The position numbers and the translations under genes were made by a program. Source: Populus alba (taxonomy: Eukaryota; Streptophyta; Magnoliopsida; Malpighiales; Salicaceae). Taken from it: a stretch of 64,000 bases of DNA. Of this stretch, positions 60,320 to 64,000 are shown in pieces. Every line of letters starts with the position of its first letter. Position 1 is the first letter of the stretch. The notes beneath the pieces were generated by a model. The model was not told where the DNA came from. It made no database searches and saw only the letters and a list, made by a program, of their open reading frames with translations. The stretch spans positions 53,823,416 through 53,887,415 of the forward strand of contig NC_133284.1 in the NCBI RefSeq assembly GCF_005239225.2, in the 5' to 3' direction.

Positions 60320-63300
60320 TTGTAAAAATCAAGTCACTCACATATAAGCATACAATAAAAGTATCACCACTCTCTTTTATCTTTACATAGATAACATATT
60401 CACGGGGGTATTTTACAAATCCATTCTTCAAGAAATAATTATCAATGTGACTATACCAATCTTATAGGATTTGCTTAAATCCATACAAGGTTTTCTTCAA
60501 CTTTAATACCTTGTCTTCATGTCATTTCACTTCATAACCCATAGGTTGCTCAATGTAAACCTCTTCTTCAAGAAAGTTATTTAGAAAGGCTGACTTGACA
60601 TTTATTTGGTAGATCTTTCATTTATATTGGGTAGCTATGACAACTATCAATCAAATGGTCTTTAATCTTGCTACTAGGGTAAAAACTTCATCATAGTCAA
60701 TCCCTTGCTTTTGACTATAGCTTTTTGTTATCAATCTCGTCTTGTACCTCTCCACCTCTCCTTTGAGATTTTTCATTTTCTCAATTAATGCAATCTCCTC
60801 ATCTATAGAAAGTCTTCACTTTTCACCTTTAAATGTTTTTTTACAAACATTATAGTTTCACATGTGAAAAGATAACAATATAGTATTAGATCATCATCAA
60901 ATGGATTAATTACCTTGTACAAGTCTTTAAAACTCCTTATTTTTCTTGTTGGATTAGGTGGGCTGTCACTACTTGAACTTCCACTAGAAGAAGAAGATAA
61001 AATTGAAGTTGAGTTCATTGATAATTGTGGAGGTATAACTAGTTCTTGATGATCTTCATATCTTTCCTTCTCTTTATCAAGAACTAGTAGAAAATTATAC
61101 TTCTCACCATCTTTTACCTTTCAATCTCATGCTCCTTCTTCATCAAATTCGACATCCCTACTAATCACCATCTTGTCTTCATTGGGGTTGTAAAGCTTGT
61201 ATCTTTTGGATTTTGTATCATAGCCTCCAAAGATCATCATTTTGTTTTTGTCATATAGCTTAGTCCTTACTTGATCATGTACATATACATAGTGAATGCT
61301 TCCAAACACTTTCAAGTGAGTAATATTTGGCTTTCTTTCATTCCATGCCTCTTGTGAAGTCATGTCATTCAATCCTTTCGTAAAACACCTACGTGAAAAG
61401 TAAACAACACAATCTACAGTTTTAGCCCAAAACTCCTTTGGCATTTTTTTGGTTTTGAGCATGCTTCTTGCCATGTTAAGGATGCTTCTACTCTTTCTCA
61501 CCACCATCCCATTTTGTTGTGGGAATCTAGGAACTATTAAGAGTATTTTATACCAAGATTTTCATAAAAATCATTAAACTCATTATAACAAAATTCACCT
61601 CCCATATTTATCTTAAATGATTTTATAGAATAACCACTTTTTTTTCAACTAATGCCTTAAACTTTTTAAAACAATAAAATACATTAGACTTTTGTTTTAA
61701 GAAGTATACCTATATTTTTCTACTATAATCATCAATAAAAAAATATAATTTTTTTTTACCAAATAAGCATGGTTGAATATGACCACATACGTTTACGTAT
61801 ATCTTTTATAGGGGTTGGCTTGCTCTAGATGTAGACCCTTTTGGAAAGCTCTTGCAGAATTGTTTGCCCACTAAACATCATTCACGTAACTATTTTAGAT
61901 GTTCAATGGATGATAGACCCTTCTATATCTCCTTTTATGCCATCGTCATTAATTTGTTAAAGTTTACATGACCAAGTCTCATATGCCAAAGCCATGTTCT
62001 CATCTTTCACACATGCCTTTAGGCATTTAGGCATATTTAGTAAAAATATCTTGTTCTTTGTTATGGTTACCTTTGCAATCACAGTTCCAGGAGTATCAAG
62101 TAATGTCAACGTACTATTTTTCATTTTAATCTTATAACCTTTCTTCAATAATTATTTCAAACTCAATATATTGCTTTTTACAATTAGAATATAATAAACA
62201 TCAATAATAAATTGATGATTACCATTTTTCATTTGAATCAAAATCATACATTTTTCTTTGATGGAAACCTTTGAATAATCTATAAAGGTGAAATTACCTT
62301 TAATTAATTCATCAAGCTCAATAAACTTGTCTTTGTCTCCACACATGTGATTGCTAGCTCCATTGTCTAGATACCACTTGTTTTCTTTGGTTTTTATTGC
62401 TCTTATTCTACTACTAGATTGACATTCTCTTCAACCTTTTTGGCTGGATTCCAGTAATCCCTGGCATAATGACCTATTCTTTGACAATTATAACATTTAA
62501 TTTTTGTTTTGTCAAACATGGTTCTTAGATTGCTACTGTCAGTGGATCCGATCGACCGGTTTGCTTTATTTGATCGACCAAGTGACCTGTTGAGGCTGCC
62601 TCAGCCTCCTTTCCATAATTTATCTCTTCCTCATCTTCCCCTGCCTTGTGTATGTCATTTACCATTTTGGCTATAACCAAAGCCATCTTGCTTCTCTTTT
62701 GTAGATAATTTTAAGAAGAGTGCTTGTGCACCTTCTTGAATTCCATTGACTCTTTCTTCATAGGCTTGTAGTTTTTCCATGAGACCTTGAATTGTCAGAA
62801 AATCCATATTTGATGACTCTTCTATCGCAACCACCATATAATGGAATTTTTTTTGCAGCGAGCGTAAGATCTTTTCCATCACACATGTTTCCTCCATCTT
62901 GTCCTAATATCTCTTCAGTTAATTGTATATGGCTAATACTTTAGCAAAGTAATATGAAATACTCTTTGATTCAAGCATAAGTAATTTTTCGTCACCTCGT
63001 AACTTTTATAGGCTTACCTTTCTTATATTATTAGCTCTTTAATTTTATTGTTGCAAAATTTCTCATGCTTACTTGGCAGTGGTTGTATTAGTCATTATCT
63101 TAAAAGTGGCATCATTCAGACATTAGTGGATGATTGTAATGCTTGTTGATCATTTCTTCGTGCCTTTTGCATGGCCTCCTTTTAGGATGAAGTCAATATT
63201 ACTCCTTCCATAGACCCCTTAAAGCCTTTTTCAACCCTTTCCCACACATCTTGGGAACCTAGCCAAGATTTCACACGAACACACCAAATTTCATAGGTAT

Positions 63301-63378
63301 CCTTTGTCAAACGAGGAAATTGAAGAGGGAAATTTGTATTGGCCACGTCAAATAATCAAAACAAGCTCTGATACTACT

Positions 63379-63759
63379 TGTTGGAAGAAAATTGGTGTAG
63401 TAGAAGCTTATGGATAATAATGCAAAATAGCAAAGCTAAATAACAAGAAGAAAATTTTAAAGGAATGAATGTTTCATTAAGTATTTTCTATTCTATACAC
63501 CTTTTCTCTCTTCTATACTTATTCTTTATGCTTCTAATTACAAGTCTATTTATAGGCCTAAAATCCTAGACAATCAAGGAATTATACTAAGCAAAGAAAA
63601 TCATATTTTGAACAAGAAAAGTAATTCTGTCGATTTAATGGTCGACTGGTTCTCAACCGGTAGACCAGTTAATTTAATTCAATCGGTCAACTGGTTCCTA
63701 ACCGATAGACTAGTTCCTTAGTTTTTCAGAAGAACCAAAAATCATGTTTACTTTCAACA
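63379..63759 (-). repeat. 5' LTR of the - strand Copia element
   Basis: On the - strand it runs from 'tgttgaaagtaaacatg' to 'ttcttccaaca'. It contains several 'accggtcgacc'-like segments and a TATA-type 'cctataaatag'. It aligns with the LTRs at 10043, 14873 and 18756. Confidence 0.85.
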
Positions 63760-64000
63760 CTCCAAACACACAAACACTTTAGCTTGCTTAAAGGAGCCAA
63801 AAATGAAAAAAAAAAAAATGACATGTACTTTTTTTTATGTCAATGTCAAATGATAAAAATTAAAAAAAATATTGAACACAAACCATGTAAATCATTGAAA
63901 CTAGTAAACCGAAACATGACAATAGGACAACCCTGTAAAAGGCAGAAATAATCACAAAGCAAAATCCTCAATTATAAAAAATAAAAACAAATGACCAAAT
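63760..64000. other. Flank of the - strand Copia element
   Basis: The first 80 bp are homologous in reverse to 14805-14872, the DNA upstream of the + strand Copia 5' LTR. The rest is AT-rich and unassigned. Confidence 0.5.

Larger units (their letters stand above)
60110..63759 (-). mobile_element. Copia element, 3'-truncated, same family as 14873-19102
   Basis: On the - strand the 5' LTR is 63759-63379, followed by a primer-site-like 'agtatcagagc' and gag (a zinc knuckle near 62500 and the frame 62897-62655). Protease-region frames follow at 62346-62152 ('[13 protein letters not shown]') and 62148-61957. Integrase C-terminal sequence at 61507-61127 includes 'AKTVDCVVYFSRR' and 'HLKVFGSIHYVYVHD'. 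Next is a Ser-rich linker (61018-60803), and RT pieces extend to 60110, with 'FIVCLYVSDLIF' matching the RT active-site region. The right-hand parts are better preserved than in the + strand relative. RNase H and the 3' LTR are missing. Stops and frameshifts are present. Confidence 0.85.

Overview
The window is plant nuclear DNA, most likely from a woody eudicot. Poplar or a relative (Salicaceae) is my guess from gene content and repeat style, not something the sequence proves. It is AT-rich, gene-poor and dominated by LTR retrotransposons. Only three loci look like functional genes: two intronless berberine-bridge-enzyme-like (BBE-like) flavoprotein genes (2480-4129 and 29447-31078) and one four-exon gene for a chloroplast cytochrome b6f assembly factor that I identify as CCB4 (exons between 22662 and 24384). 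All three are on the + strand.

Layout. 1-2479: AT-rich DNA, one arm of a long inverted repeat, a BBE relic, and a BBE promoter with a duplicated module. 2199-16310: a direct tandem duplication. Unit 1 (2199-11480) holds the intact BBE gene and is interrupted by a young 4.45-kb non-autonomous LTR retrotransposon (5200-9646, TSD TGAGA). Unit 2 (11481-16310) has the uninterrupted target site and a BBE copy with a +1 frameshift. 14873-19102: a decayed Copia element, whose 5' part is inside the duplication. 19141-22275: a decayed, partly re-duplicated BBE pseudogene split by an internally deleted Copia element. 22662-24384: CCB4. 25687-27867: a solo Gypsy LTR with a large internal hairpin. 29447-31078: the second intact BBE gene. 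32690-33405: the second arm of the inverted repeat.

From 33.4 kb to the end I find no host gene. There is a chromovirus-type RT relic (33.4-33.9 kb), and a nearly intact-looking but pol-less Tat/Ogre-type Gypsy element on the - strand (37031-46636, TSD AAAGG, 2110-bp LTRs) with two satellite-like arrays. A solo LTR sits inside a 54-bp tandem array (48579-50364, TSD AATGG). A non-autonomous CACTA element (53016-54275, TSD ATT), a truncated LTR, and a Copia RT/RNase H fragment follow. Next is an orphan BBE upstream region with two promoter modules but no gene (57880-58722). The window closes with a - strand Copia element (60110-63759) related to the one at 14.9-19.1 kb.

Biology. The BBE genes encode secreted flavoproteins of the family that oxidises carbohydrates, oligosaccharide elicitors, monolignols or alkaloid precursors; the substrate cannot be read from sequence. 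The locus shows a small tandem family expanding, acquiring TE insertions and decaying. CCB4 is a housekeeping plastid gene unrelated to the cluster. I found no convincing unknown molecular system. The most informative signals are the duplication with its filled and empty target sites, an unusual arginine next to the flavin-linking histidine in one BBE lineage, the orphan promoter modules, and the tandem arrays within retroelements.
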